In this document: piece after piece, positions 1-10,200 of the stretch
Layout of the letters: each line of letters starts with the position of its first letter
Position numbering within the stretch: position 1 is the stretch's first letter
Source of the DNA: Tillandsia leiboldiana
Taxonomy: Eukaryota > Streptophyta > Magnoliopsida > Poales > Bromeliaceae
Direction of reading: 5' to 3'
Length of the DNA: 64,000 bases
Assembly (NCBI GenBank): GCA_029204045.2
Contig: CM055061.1
Coordinates: forward strand, 42,742,977-42,806,976
Program-made: the position numbers and the translations under genes
The notes under the pieces: model-generated
What the model was told of the DNA's origin: nothing
Seen by the model: only the letters and a program-made list of their open reading frames with translations
The model's database searches: none

Positions 1-3000
1 ATTTTAGAGGCGGATTTTGGCGAAATGGACGTCGTTTTTGGAATCAGCGCGCGAAAACGGTCAAGATGGGCTATTTACTTACTGTTTTTGGGCTGCGGTT
101 ACTGTTCACGCCGGAACAGTGTTTCCGGCGATCGCCGGCGGCGGCGGGCAGCGCCGGCGGGCGGCGGCGCCGCCTCGGGCAGGCGGCAGGCGGCGGCACA
201 GGGCGCGGGCAGGCGCCCGGGAGCGCGGGCAGGCGCGCGGTCCACCGCGGAGGTCGTGCGCCGGGGGGCGGGCCACGTGGCGCTTTGGGGTTGGCCGGTG
301 CTGCAGACGCGGTCCACGGAATTTGGTCAGGGTGCACGGTGGACCGGGTGGACACGTGGCGTGAGGTTATTGGTTCGGTGCTGTGCTCCCGGTCCACGCA
401 ACCGGTGGAGTGGGTGGCCGGGGGGCAGGTGGCCGTACGGCGGGGCAGGTGGCCGTACGGCCCGGGTTAGCCGCGACGTGCGCGGTCCACGGCGCGACGT
501 GCGTGGTGCACGGGTTGCCGGGCCACGTGTCGCGTCGCCATTCGCTGGTGCAGGTGCACCGGGTGCAGTGGGGGCCCAGGGGAGTAATGGGCTGGACTGT
601 GTGGTGGACCGGGCCGCACTGTGCGCGCCCGAAAGTTGTGGGCCGGGCCGCACTGTGCGCGCCCGGAAATTTCCGGGCGCCCGAAACTCGGGACTTATTG
701 GGAATTATCCCAATTGTTTCCTCAGCCTATTTAAAGGCAACCCGAGCCCCCTTCCTTTGCCTTTTTCTCTCAACCCTCTCACTCTCTGCCCGAGCCCCCT
801 CAAGCAAAGTTTTTCACCTCTATGTGCTTGATCTTCCTGCCAAGTTCTACGATTTTAGGAGCAGGCATCCCGAGGTTCTGGATTTTACGGTGCGGCGCGA
901 TGTTGCTTTCTAGTGTTCTTCTTCGGCGCAGCGACAGTGTTTTGGCTCCCCTGGACTACCCCGAGCTCCTTTTTCTGTGATTCTTGCCCCGACAGACTCC
1001 TAAGAGATAGGGCTTCATCTTTCATATTGATCGCGCTTTCCTGTTGCGAGTTTTTGGCACGGATCCCGAGGCAACACTGTGACCCATTTTCTGTTTGGCT
1101 TTGTGGGACAACATCGAGGTGTTTTGGCCATATCTTTACGCACAAGCGTCAGCCGGAAACGAGCTTATACAACTTTTTCATCTACAGATCGCAAGGAACG
1201 CGCTCGTATTTTTCTTGGATTTTTCTGAGATTTCATCAGAGGTGAAAATTACTGTTTTCTCAGTGAACAGTGTACAGTTTTAACTCAGATTTTTGTATGA
1301 GTGTACCCCCTTGCCGAATTTTTATCTTGACTTACCGAACTCCGATTTGGGCGTGCAAGGTACCGTTTCGAAGCTATCGACGCAAGGATTGCTGTGATAT
1401 TTTTATTGGAATTTTCTGGGCACTATCTGCAGGTGATAATTTAACAGTTCAGAATTCGAGGTTGTATGTGGTTTTAAGTGCTATAATTGGGAGCCTAGTG
1501 TAATTAGTGGACTTTATATTGTGCCAGGAGTGTTACGGGTGTGCTGAACTTATTGGAGCAAGGGATTGGAGTTATTTGGTGTTTTCAGCTGTTGGGCTTT
1601 GGACAATCCGCTTTTCAGGTGGGTGCCATATTCCCGAAACCGGTGGACGGTTCTCTAAATTTTCATATGCTAGCATTGCATGCAGGTGAATGGTACAGTA
1701 GCTGGGATTGATCGGTAAGTTTAACAATGAGGATTTTATGGAAATTGCAAGTGAATTATTCACAGTATGACAATGGTATTAATCAAATAGTCATGTTGAT
1801 GATTAGTGGAAGCTTATCTAAGGCAAGGATACCCTATATGATTAACTATCATGCCATATTAGCACATAACCTTTTAGGAGGATGGTTTATGCATTGGGAT
1901 AGGATTATGTAGTTATGTGCAGGTTCTACTCTGAGGAGCCATTATGGATTGAGAATTATGGACAGGTATGGTCATTGATAATTTTGGCATGAGGTTTATT
2001 TTCTTTATTCTTCTTGAGAACAAATGCATGCTTGTATGGACATATGTGTATGGACATATAGTTAGGCCATCTTTTACTGCTGCACTACATATTGGAATTT
2101 GACTTAGGAGAAACCATGATTGCTTTCTTTCTCCTTTTTATTTAGACTTTCGAGTCATGTTGCTCGGGTTCGAGCAGAGGTTTGGGATAGTGTAGCTGGG
2201 ACCTTAGGGTCAGAGACAGGGTGTGCTTGATTAATTTACCCAATTGTGGATTGTGGGTTATTGCGGCAACCGCGGACAGTAGGCGGTTGACCGGATCTTG
2301 ATTAATCTACCCAATTGTGGGTTGTGGGTTATTGCGGTGACCGCGGACTTTGGGCGGTTGACCGGATGTTGACCATTGCATCAGATTGGGTATCAGATCT
2401 GTTCTAGTGGATGGTGGTTCCCACTTTTTGAGTACTATTGCATCAGATCGGGGTTTTGTTAGTGGACGGAGTTTCCCACTTTGATCATAGTCTTGATCCA
2501 GTCCTGCTATTATGAGACAGTGGTTACAGAGATACTCGATACAGTGATGCTTGATACAGTGATACTTTACTCGTGTGGGTCGCTCCCCTCGAGTGCCACT
2601 CCGGAGTAGGCTTTCCACGGTGTGAGCGCCGGGCACCAGGCAGGGTTCTTGAGTCCTGGGGACTCCTTGTGCTTCGGTGTTATGCGTAGGCTGGCATACC
2701 CGTCGCAGCAGAGCAGGCAGTACCAGTGATTACTGGTCTATCGATTGGGTTTATTCAGGCAGATACTTTTTGTTACACTCGTGCCTGGGGGACCGAGTGG
2801 AGTCTAGTAGCTGTGTTTAGACCAGTGCTAGTATTGTTGGGAACCGTCGGGGTTTGACGGTGGTCCCGTGGTCGTTGTGAGTTCTTTGTGACCATTGGGT
2901 GAGAGGTTGAGCATCTTGAGTCTATCCGTTCTGAGAGAGAGAGCATGGATTATGACTATAGCCTGCATGAGCCACTACTCAATAGCGAGTTAGTCCGTTT

Positions 3001-3820
3001 GGACGCCCTACGTAATTCCTGCCCGTCAGCGGGAGGTGGTTGTAGGTGGGCGCAGGTTTGACTGGACCCGATGTGGCAGTCAGCTCGATTGGGTCTGTTG
3101 AGCACCTCGTGTGCGAGTGTTGCATATCTTCATCAGAGTTTCCCCATTTGAGCATTTGGATAGAGGCATGGTAGCTGTAGAGTGTTTCCAGCTTCTTCTT
3201 TCAGTTTTACTGCATCGGTTATCTTTTGCCTCTAGTAGTCTTGGTAGGCAGATCGTCGGGCCTAGTGGCGATACCCACTGAGAACTCCCTTATTGCGTAG
3301 TTCTCACGCCCGTTGGGGGTTTTCCCCCCTTTGTCCTTTCTCCTCTTTGTTTTGCAGAGTCTTGGCGGGTGTTGCCGTTCTGTGGTTGCTGTGCGGGGTG
3401 AGGGAGTAGCGGGCTAGATCCAGACCCATCTTTGGAGAGTAGCGGTACCCCCCTTTGGAGAAGATCTTCAGTATAGTCGGTAGATTGGTATTTATTTCCT
3501 CTTTTGAGAGACTGATGTAGTGAGGATATGATGTATTGAGAGCTTGTACACTGATGTTTTATTTGAGATATCTCCCTGTTGAGCTATGAGTTTTGTACTC
3601 GAGGTTAATGTATGTTTATCATTTTTGGGAGATGGACCTTGTTGTTTTATCTTCAGTTGTACAGTGGTTGATTTTATTCTACAGCAGTCTTATCTTTTAG
3701 CTCTGATATCTGTTAGCTGTAGTTCTTTTTGCAGGTAGGACGCTTCGCCTATGCGGGTTTGGCATAGGTGGCGGATCTGTTGGCGAGCCCGGGTCGCAGT
3801 TTCGACCCCGGGGCGTGACA
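1..3820 (+). repeat. 5' LTR of A1 (5'-truncated by window)
   Basis: Ends in GTGACA directly before the primer-binding site. U3 is very GC-rich and carries G-boxes (CACGTG at 274-279, 353-358 and 524-529), a perfect ERSE at 355-373, a palindrome-like TTTCCGGGCGCCCGAAA at 670-686, and a TATA-like TATTTAAAG at 729-737. The rest is R/U5-like and moderately AT-rich. Long open frames in both strands of 17-913 are GC-driven chance ORFs of low-complexity Arg/Gly/Ala composition and are not called as genes. Confidence 0.93.
355..373 (-). promoter_or_regulatory. ERSE (CCAAT-N9-CCACG) in A1 5' LTR
   Basis: On the minus strand this reads CCAAT, nine bases, CCACG; on the plus strand it overlaps a full G-box at 353-358. 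The ERSE consensus is known to be bound by NF-Y together with ER-stress bZIP factors (bZIP28 class in plants). It lies about 360 bp upstream of the TATA-like box. Two further copies of the same spacing are degenerate: ATTGG reads GTTGG after the 274 G-box, and ATTCG after the 524 G-box. Confidence 0.75.
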
Positions 3821-3827
3821 GATTAGT

Positions 3828-3839
3828 TGGTATCAGAGC
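3828..3839 (+). other. Primer-binding site, initiator tRNA-Met (A1)
   Basis: TGGTATCAGAGC is complementary to the 3' end of plant initiator tRNA-Met. It starts 8 bases after the LTR end (GTGACA at 3815-3820). Confidence 0.92.
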
Positions 3840-3997
3840 TTAGGGATAGGTCAGTTGGGACTTAGGAAACCCTAGGCTTGTGGTTGGACCCTAGGATGAC
3901 TTCGTGAGAGTCGTGATTTGTAGCGAGAGTCCTGATTGAGTTTTGCACCTCTCCCGAGGGACGGGATGAGTGATTGGCATGTTTATTCTCCTAAGTA

Positions 3998-4023
3998 GTT
4001 ATGTTGGCTGCAGACAACATAAC
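3998..4023 (+). other. Leader hairpin with palindromic CTGCAG loop (A1)
   Basis: A 9-bp stem (GTTATGTTG / CAACATAAC) closes an 8-base loop GCTGCAGA containing the self-complementary CTGCAG. It sits about 160 bases after the primer-binding site and about 90 bases before the former gag start. The same hairpin core occurs in D, D-minus, A2 and the 26.2 kb leader. A self-complementary apical loop between PBS and gag is the layout of retroviral dimer-initiation hairpins; that role is inferred here. Confidence 0.6.
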
Positions 4024-4111
4024 GCTATGGAATGGGTGACATGCTCTAGACTTTCGCTGGATTGGGTCGAGCGTTGTGGTGTGCTGATTTGTGGTTTCGT
4101 CGTGGCGAGCG

Positions 4112-5100
4112 GTGTCTCCCCGACGCTGGGTTTGGGACCCTTGTGCATCCTGTCATGGCAGTTGGGCTTGAGCGGTTGGTTTTGGGCCGGATACCCGGAT
4201 TGAGGTCAGAGAACTCCGGACCCAGATGACAGGATTGTCAGAGGCATACCAGCGGCAGAGTGAGCAGCTAGTTTGGTGACGCAGTTGTCAGAGCAGTGGG
4301 CAGCCCGACAGTACTTTTCTTTTGAGACCACCAGGATGTAGTACCCTCAGCGGCAGGGATTTCTGTAGTGCCAATAGAGCGAGTGGCCCCCTCCGTGCCA
4401 ATGTTTAGTACCAAGGCACTGAGGTAGGGTGGATGGTTGACAGCAGAGGAGCTGTGGGGCATGTTTGATTTAGTGAGCCAGATTTGGCAGATGAACCACC
4501 CCGACTCGTAAGATTGAGCTTGGAGCCTTTGGAGGCAGAGTCGTGGTTGGGGGTGATGGAGTGATCAATTGAGAGCCTCCCTGTGCTAGAGAGTTTTTGC
4601 AGTTGTTGAACCGGTGCTCCAGGTTTCGAGGGACGAGGCACATAGGATAAGTGAGATTGGGAGTGGATTGCGCCAGGATACTCTTTAGTTTCTTTTCGGT
4701 CCCTCATGTTCGGGTTTTGGACTGTGGATGCCTCGTCGGAGTAGGCATTGTGTTTGGAGCTGGATACTGCAGTTCCTTGGATGGGGATCTGCCGCTAGAG
4801 GCGAGTTCTGGAGGGAGGCGCTTGGCGCTAGGTGATGGAGGACAGATCGGCAGGCAGAGGCATTTTCGTTTTGCTTTCCTGGGTGGTGGATATCCTTGTG
4901 GATGGTTAATGCAAAGCTTACCCAAGGGAATTCTACCCTTTGTGATTTATAACTTGCTTATTTTGATTGTATCATATGGGATTGAGGGGTGAGCTTAGCG
5001 AGGATAAGTGTATAGGGAATTGCATGGATTAATGGTGTTTTGTCTTATGACGGTTGCAATGATGGACTTCTGAGATGTTGGGGATCGGGCGGACCCCGAT
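4112..5100 (+). pseudogene. gag relic (A1)
   Basis: Position 4112 has GTG where the intact relative at 26296 has ATG followed by CCTCCCC, so the start codon is lost. Gag-like fragments are readable: a coiled-coil-like stretch near 4215-4280 (TGLSEAYQRQSEQL) and a capsid-like stretch near 4490-4590 (LSLEPLEAESWLGVME). These are broken by several stops and frame changes, and no zinc knuckle remains. The same relic with the same lost start is in A2 (56993-57981, minus). Confidence 0.7.
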
Positions 5101-5149
5101 GGCTGTATCAGTGTCTATATCAGAGTAGCGCAACGGTAGCGTGGTTTTG

Positions 5150-5700
5150 TTGTCTGCGGAGGATCGTATCTGTTGCCTCAGCGTGAGCAGAGACAGAGGT
5201 CGTGCTCCCTTGTGATTGATGGGATATTTTCTGATGGACTAAGCGACAACCGCTTGCATCGTGTGGATGAGCTTGTGCCGCCTGGTTGGAGGGCGCCACG
5301 GCAGTGGATCGGGTTGTTGCAGGTGTGATTCCATCACAGCAGTCGGAGTTAGTGCACCTCGCTTTCCGGCATGGACTAAAGGCAGAGTTATTACCACGTG
5401 CACTAGAGGTACAGAACATCATCGGTTTTATGCATGTGAAGGAGGCTTGTGGGTTTTGTTCAGTGTCGTTGAGACCATGAGTTATTCCAGCAAACCTCTT
5501 GTTATGGGTGGCTGTTCTATGTTTTGACCCAGTGCTTGGGTTTGGTTGGCACGGCACCACTGGATGGTTAAGTGCAGAGAGGGTGCTGATTGTGACTTTT
5601 GCGAGGCAGACAAGGAGGCTTGTTATGGGGAGATTGTTCGAGCACACAGGGTTTAGCGACTGTGTGAGAGGAGCTTATGGTGGCGCCGGGACCAAAGGAT
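5150..5700 (+). pseudogene. Aspartic protease relic (A1)
   Basis: The readable core is around 5520-5620 (FDPVLGFGWHGTTGW), equivalent to the conserved gypsy stretch after the protease fold that normally reads FD-V-LG-DW. It is followed by ERV-VTFAR-like residues. I could not find the DTG/DSG catalytic motif upstream. Frames change at least twice. Identity rests on short motifs and on position between gag and RT relics. Confidence 0.6.
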
Positions 5701-5724
5701 ATTTCTATTGCTGCGAAATCCCGG

Positions 5725-6130
5725 GTGTGAGTCCACTCGAGTTGATGATTATGCCGCCTGTTAGGGATTTTGATTGCGGTTGACGTGGTTCTGGAAACCG
5801 CGCCAACCTCAATAGCACCACTTGGATTATCGGTAAGAGCTGGGAGATTTGATCGCACCGGTGCAGGGATCTGTTGGATAGAGGGTCTGTTTGACCTAGT
5901 GCCACGTCGTTGATACACGACGGTGAGAGCCTTTGGGATTGGAGTCCAGGCAGGTCCAGGTATTATTTAGAACCTTTTGAAGGAGCTATATTCCGGCAGT
6001 TATTGTTTGATGCCTGCGCCAAGTTGGAATTTCAGCTGAGGGCATTGTCTAGATGGTGTTCAGGACACAGTAGGAGCATTACGAGTACAGTGAAGCCAAT
6101 GGATTGACTAATGCCCTGTTGCCTCTAGAT
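5725..6130 (+). pseudogene. Reverse transcriptase relic (A1)
   Basis: Starts with an RT N-terminal stretch at about 5732-5780 (SPLELMIMPPVRDFDCG), equivalent to the conserved PPE-L---PP-R segment. Near 6060-6115 it reads HYEYSEANGLTNALLPL, the remains of the HYEF---PFGLTNAP block. The catalytic DD block and most of the palm are absent. It is a deleted, frameshifted remnant. Confidence 0.7.
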
Positions 6131-6359
6131 TGAGGAATTCTGTGTTTCAGTTGGCCTTGAATGGTTTGATTGCGGCATCCTCCTGGAATATTTTGGTTTT
6201 ACCCCCCCTCCCTGAGTGTTTAGAGCTTGTGCAGCATTTGTATATGGTGTGGCAAGGTCTGTGGGGAAGAAGCTTTTTGCCATGTCGTTGTGGTGCAAGT
6301 TTTAGCTTCGAGAGCATATCTTCCTAGATTACTTCTTCTAGCTGAAGGGGCGGCGGTGG
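6131..6359 (+). other. Unassigned core segment of A1
   Basis: No ORF is recognised. The stretch around 6195-6215 (a run of C after TTTTA) resembles sequence that in D (34895) and C (12325) follows integrase relics, so this may be a shred of the integrase 3' end. Confidence 0.35.
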
Positions 6360-6660
6360 GAATTCGGCCAAAGTGGATGCTATTTAAGACTGGCCGAGAT
6401 CGACGGTCATTGTTGGGGTGAGGAGTTTTGGACTGGATAGTGCCAGCAGAGCTTGATGACCGGGTGATGAGATTGGTACCAGCGCCGATTCTAACCTAGT
6501 CAGTGGTGGGAGATGGATTTGTGAGTTATAGTGATACCTCCCGTAGTGGCTGTAGAGCCACCATTGGATTTTGTGAGCGTCCAGTATCACCCCGACAGAG
6601 CCACTGTGGTGGCGGATGCCTGGAGCAGAAGAGCTATTTGGGAGTCGAGTTTGACGGTTC
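6360..6660 (+). pseudogene. RT connection and deleted RNase H relic (A1)
   Basis: From 6365 the sequence matches the RT-connection segment seen in D-minus (AKIEAVREWPRPTTV), with stops. From about 6505 it reads GDGFVSYSDTS, the first strand of RNase H. The sequence then jumps to the RNase H end (YHPDRATVVADAWSRRA, about 6580-6635), so roughly the middle 80-90 residues are missing. The same shortened module occurs at 11337-11620 and in A2 (about 55433-55713, minus). Confidence 0.7.
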
Positions 6661-7242
6661 CATAGCTGGCACTGTGTGGGGCCATCCTTGTGTGCAGGGT
6701 TTGAGTTGTGTCCCTGAGGATCCCTTTTGATGAAAGGCTGCGGCTGAGCAATCCACTTAGGTGGTTGAGTTTTGAGGGCGACCGAGTGTGAACCCCTGCT
6801 TGTTTGGGCCCCTTTTCTGTGCAGGTGTTTGTGTGGATGTGATTCGGGTCGCTTTGGTTGAGCTGGCTCTTGAGAGTGATTTTAGAGCGTGTTACTCAGG
6901 CTGTTTGTTCCTTTTTCCCCCGCCTTTTGTTGGAGTTTTTGGGGTTTTTCTGCGTCTCAGCTCTGGAGTGTCATGTTTTGGACCCCTCGCCCGTGTTTGA
7001 CTCGTTCCTTTTGGGGTCTGTGAGAGTTTGGAGTGCGAGGGACGCCGTTGCGAATTCCGACTCGTGAGGTGAGGGAATTGCGCAATCGGGCTATGCCGTA
7101 CTGGTTGTTGCTGTTGTTGTTGCTGAGGAGTAATCACGGGGAGTGTTAGGTGACTTGGGGGCTGGAGACGGCGGTGTTGAGTATTGACCCCTGGTTTCTG
7201 GGACTCCTTGGGAGTTGCCTTAGTTTCGAGGACGAAACTTTC
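6661..7242 (+). other. 3' untranslated part of A1
   Basis: No gene recognised; open frames here are short. It includes a TTG/CTG-rich microsatellite at about 7104-7127. A perfect 7-bp hairpin AGTTTCG-AGGA-CGAAACT at 7222-7239 abuts the polypurine tract. The equivalent hairpin is at 12371-12388 and 54844-54861. Confidence 0.6.
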
Positions 7243-7258
7243 TTCTAGTGGGGGAGGA
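7243..7258 (+). other. Polypurine tract (A1)
   Basis: TAGTGGGGGAGGA lies immediately upstream of the right LTR start TGTGGTGACCC, where plus-strand DNA priming is expected. The same sequence precedes LTR C at 12408 and, inverted, flanks the A2 left LTR at 54825. Confidence 0.85.
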
Positions 7259-10200
7259 TGTGGTGACCCGGATCTTTGCAGGGCTTCTACAGTGTGACCA
7301 GCAGCTTCTGGAAGCCTACGTGGCATGTCGGCGGTGTTCGCGCGCCAGTTTGGACACAAGTGATGGACTCAGGGCTTAAAATGGATCTCGTAGGTAATCG
7401 GGGGACCCCATCGGATGTTTAGAACAGTTTACGCGAGGAGTGGATATCAAATTTTGGCTCGGCGCGGAATTCGGATTAAAATTACCTTTCCGGGGGCCTC
7501 CGGCAAATTTTAGAGGCGGATTTTGGCGAAATGGACGTCGTTTTTGGAATCAGCGCGCGAAAACGGTAATGATGGGCTATTTACTTACTGTTTTTGGGCT
7601 GCGGTTACTGTTCACGCCGGAACAGTGTTTCCGGCGATCGCCGGCGGCGGCGGGCAGCGCCGGCGGGCGGCGGCGCCGCCTCGGGCAGGCGGCAGGCGGG
7701 GGCACAGGGCGCGGGCAGGCGCCCGGGAGCGCGGGCAGGCGCGCGGTCCACCGCGGAGGTCGTGCGCCGGGGGGCGGGCCACGTGGCGCTTTGGGGTTGG
7801 CCGGTGCTGCAGATGCGGTCCACGGAATTTGGTCAGGGTGCACGGTGGACCGGGTGGACACGTGGCGTGAGGTTATTGGTTCGGTGCTGTGCTCCCGGTC
7901 CACGCAACCGGTGGAGTGGGTGGCCGGGGGGCAGGTGGCCGTACGGCGGGGCAGGTGGCCGTACGGCCCGGGTCAGCCGCGACGTGCGCGGTCCACGGCG
8001 CGACGTGCGTGGTGCACGGGTTGCCGGGCCACGTGTCGCGTCGCCATTCGCTGGTGCAGGTGCACCGGGTGCAGTGGGGGCCCAGGGGAGTAATGGGCTG
8101 GACTGTGTGGTGGACCGGGCCGCACTGTGCGCGCCCGAAAGTTGTGGGCCGGGCCGCACTGTGCGCGCCCGGAAATTTCCGGGCGCCCGAAACTCGGGAC
8201 TTATTGGGAATTATCCCAATTGTTTCCTCAGCCTATTTAAAGGCAACCCGAGCCCCCTTCCTTTGCCTTTTTCTCTCAACCCTCTCACTCTCTGCCCGAG
8301 CCCCCTCAAGCAAAGTTTTTCACCTCTATGTGCTTGATCTTCCTGCCAAGTTCTACAATTTTAGGAGCACGCATCCCGAGGTTCTGGATTTTACGGTGCG
8401 GCGCGATGTTGCTTTCTAGTGTTCTTCTTCGGCGCAGCGACAGTGTTTTGGCTCCCCTGGACTACCCCGAGCTCCTTTTTCTGTGATTCTTACCCCGACA
8501 GACTCCTAAGAGGTAGGGCTTCATCTTTCATATTGATCGCGCTTTCCTGTTGCGAGTTTTTGGCACGGATCCCGAGGCAACACTGTGACCCATTTTCTGT
8601 TTGGCTTTGTGGGACAGCATCGAGGTGTTTTGGCCATAACTTTGCGCACAAGCGTCAGCCGGAAACGAGCTTATACAACTTTTTCATCTACAGATCGCAA
8701 GGAACGCGCTCGTATTTTTCTTGGATTTTTCTGAGATTTCATCAGAGGTGAAAATTACTGTTTTCTCAGTGAACAGTGTACAGTTTTAACTCAGATTTTT
8801 GTATGAGGGTACCCCCTTGCCGAATTTTTATCTTGACTTACCGAACTCCGATTTGGGCGTGCAAGGTACCGTTTCGAAGCAATCGACGCAAGGATTGCTG
8901 TGATATTTTTATTGGAATTTTCTGGGCACTATCTGCAGGTGATAATTTAACAGTTCAGAATTCGAGGTTGTATGTGGTTTTAAGTGCTATAATTGGGAGC
9001 CTAGTGTAATTAGTGGACTTTATATTGTGCCAGGAGTGTTACGGGTGTGCTGAACTTATTGGAGCAAGGGATTGGAGTTATTTGGTGTTTTCAGCTGTTG
9101 GGCTTTGGACAATCCGCTTTTCAGGTGGGTGCCTTATTCCCGGAACCGGTGGACGGTTCTCTAAATTTTCATATGCTAGCATTGCATGCAGGTGAATGGT
9201 ACAGTAGCTAGGATTGATCGGTAAGTTTAACAATGAGGATTTTATGGAAATTGCAAGTGAATTATTCACAGTATGACAATGGTATTAATCAAATAGTCAT
9301 GTTGATGATTAGTGGAAGCTTATCTAAGGCAAGGATACCCTATATGATTAACTATCATGCCATATTAGCACATAACCTTTTAGGAGGATGGTTTATGCAT
9401 TGGGATAGGATTATGTAGTTATGTGCAGGTTCTACTCTGAGGAGCCATTATGGATTGAGAATTATGGACAGGTATGGTCATTGATAATTTTGGCATGAGG
9501 TTTATTTTCTTTATTCTTCTTGAGAACAAATGCATGCTTGTATGGACATATGTGTATGGACATATAGTTAGGCCATCTTTTACTGCTGCACTACATATTG
9601 GAATTTGACTTAGGAGAAACCATGATTGCTTTCTTTCTCCTTTTTATTTAGACTTTCGAGTCATGTTGCTCGGGTTCGAGCAGAGGTTTGGGATAGTGTA
9701 GCTGGGACCTTAGGGTCAGAGACAGGGTGTGCTTGATTAATTTACCCAATTGTGGATTGTGGGTTATTGCGGCAACCGCGGACAGTAGGCGGTTGACCGG
9801 ATCTTGATTAATCTACCCAATTGTGGGTTGTGGGTTATTGCGGTGACCGCGGACTTTGGGCGGTTGACCGGATGTTGACCATTGCATCAGATTGGGTATC
9901 AGATCTGTTCTAGTGGATGGTGGTTCCCACTTTTTGAGTACTATTGCATCAGATCGGGGTTTTGTTAGTGGACGGAGTTTCCCACTTTGATCATAGTCTT
10001 GATCCAGTCCTGCTATTATGAGACAGTGGTTACAGAGATACTCGATACAGTGATGCTTGATACAGTGATACTTTACTCGTGTGGGTCGCTCCCCTCGAGT
10101 GCCACTCCGGAGTAGGCTTTCCACGGTGTGAGCGCCGGGCACCAGGCAGGGTTCTTGAGTCCTGGGGACTCCTTGTGCTTCGGTGTTATGCGTAGGCTGG

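Noticed and set aside
17..913. Long overlapping ORFs in both strands of the GC-rich U3 (also 7440-8419, 12573-13550, 53553-54643, 61032-62122)
   Set aside because: Arg/Gly/Ala/Pro-rich translations open in several frames at once, no domain, no consistent frame between LTR copies; they follow from GC content.
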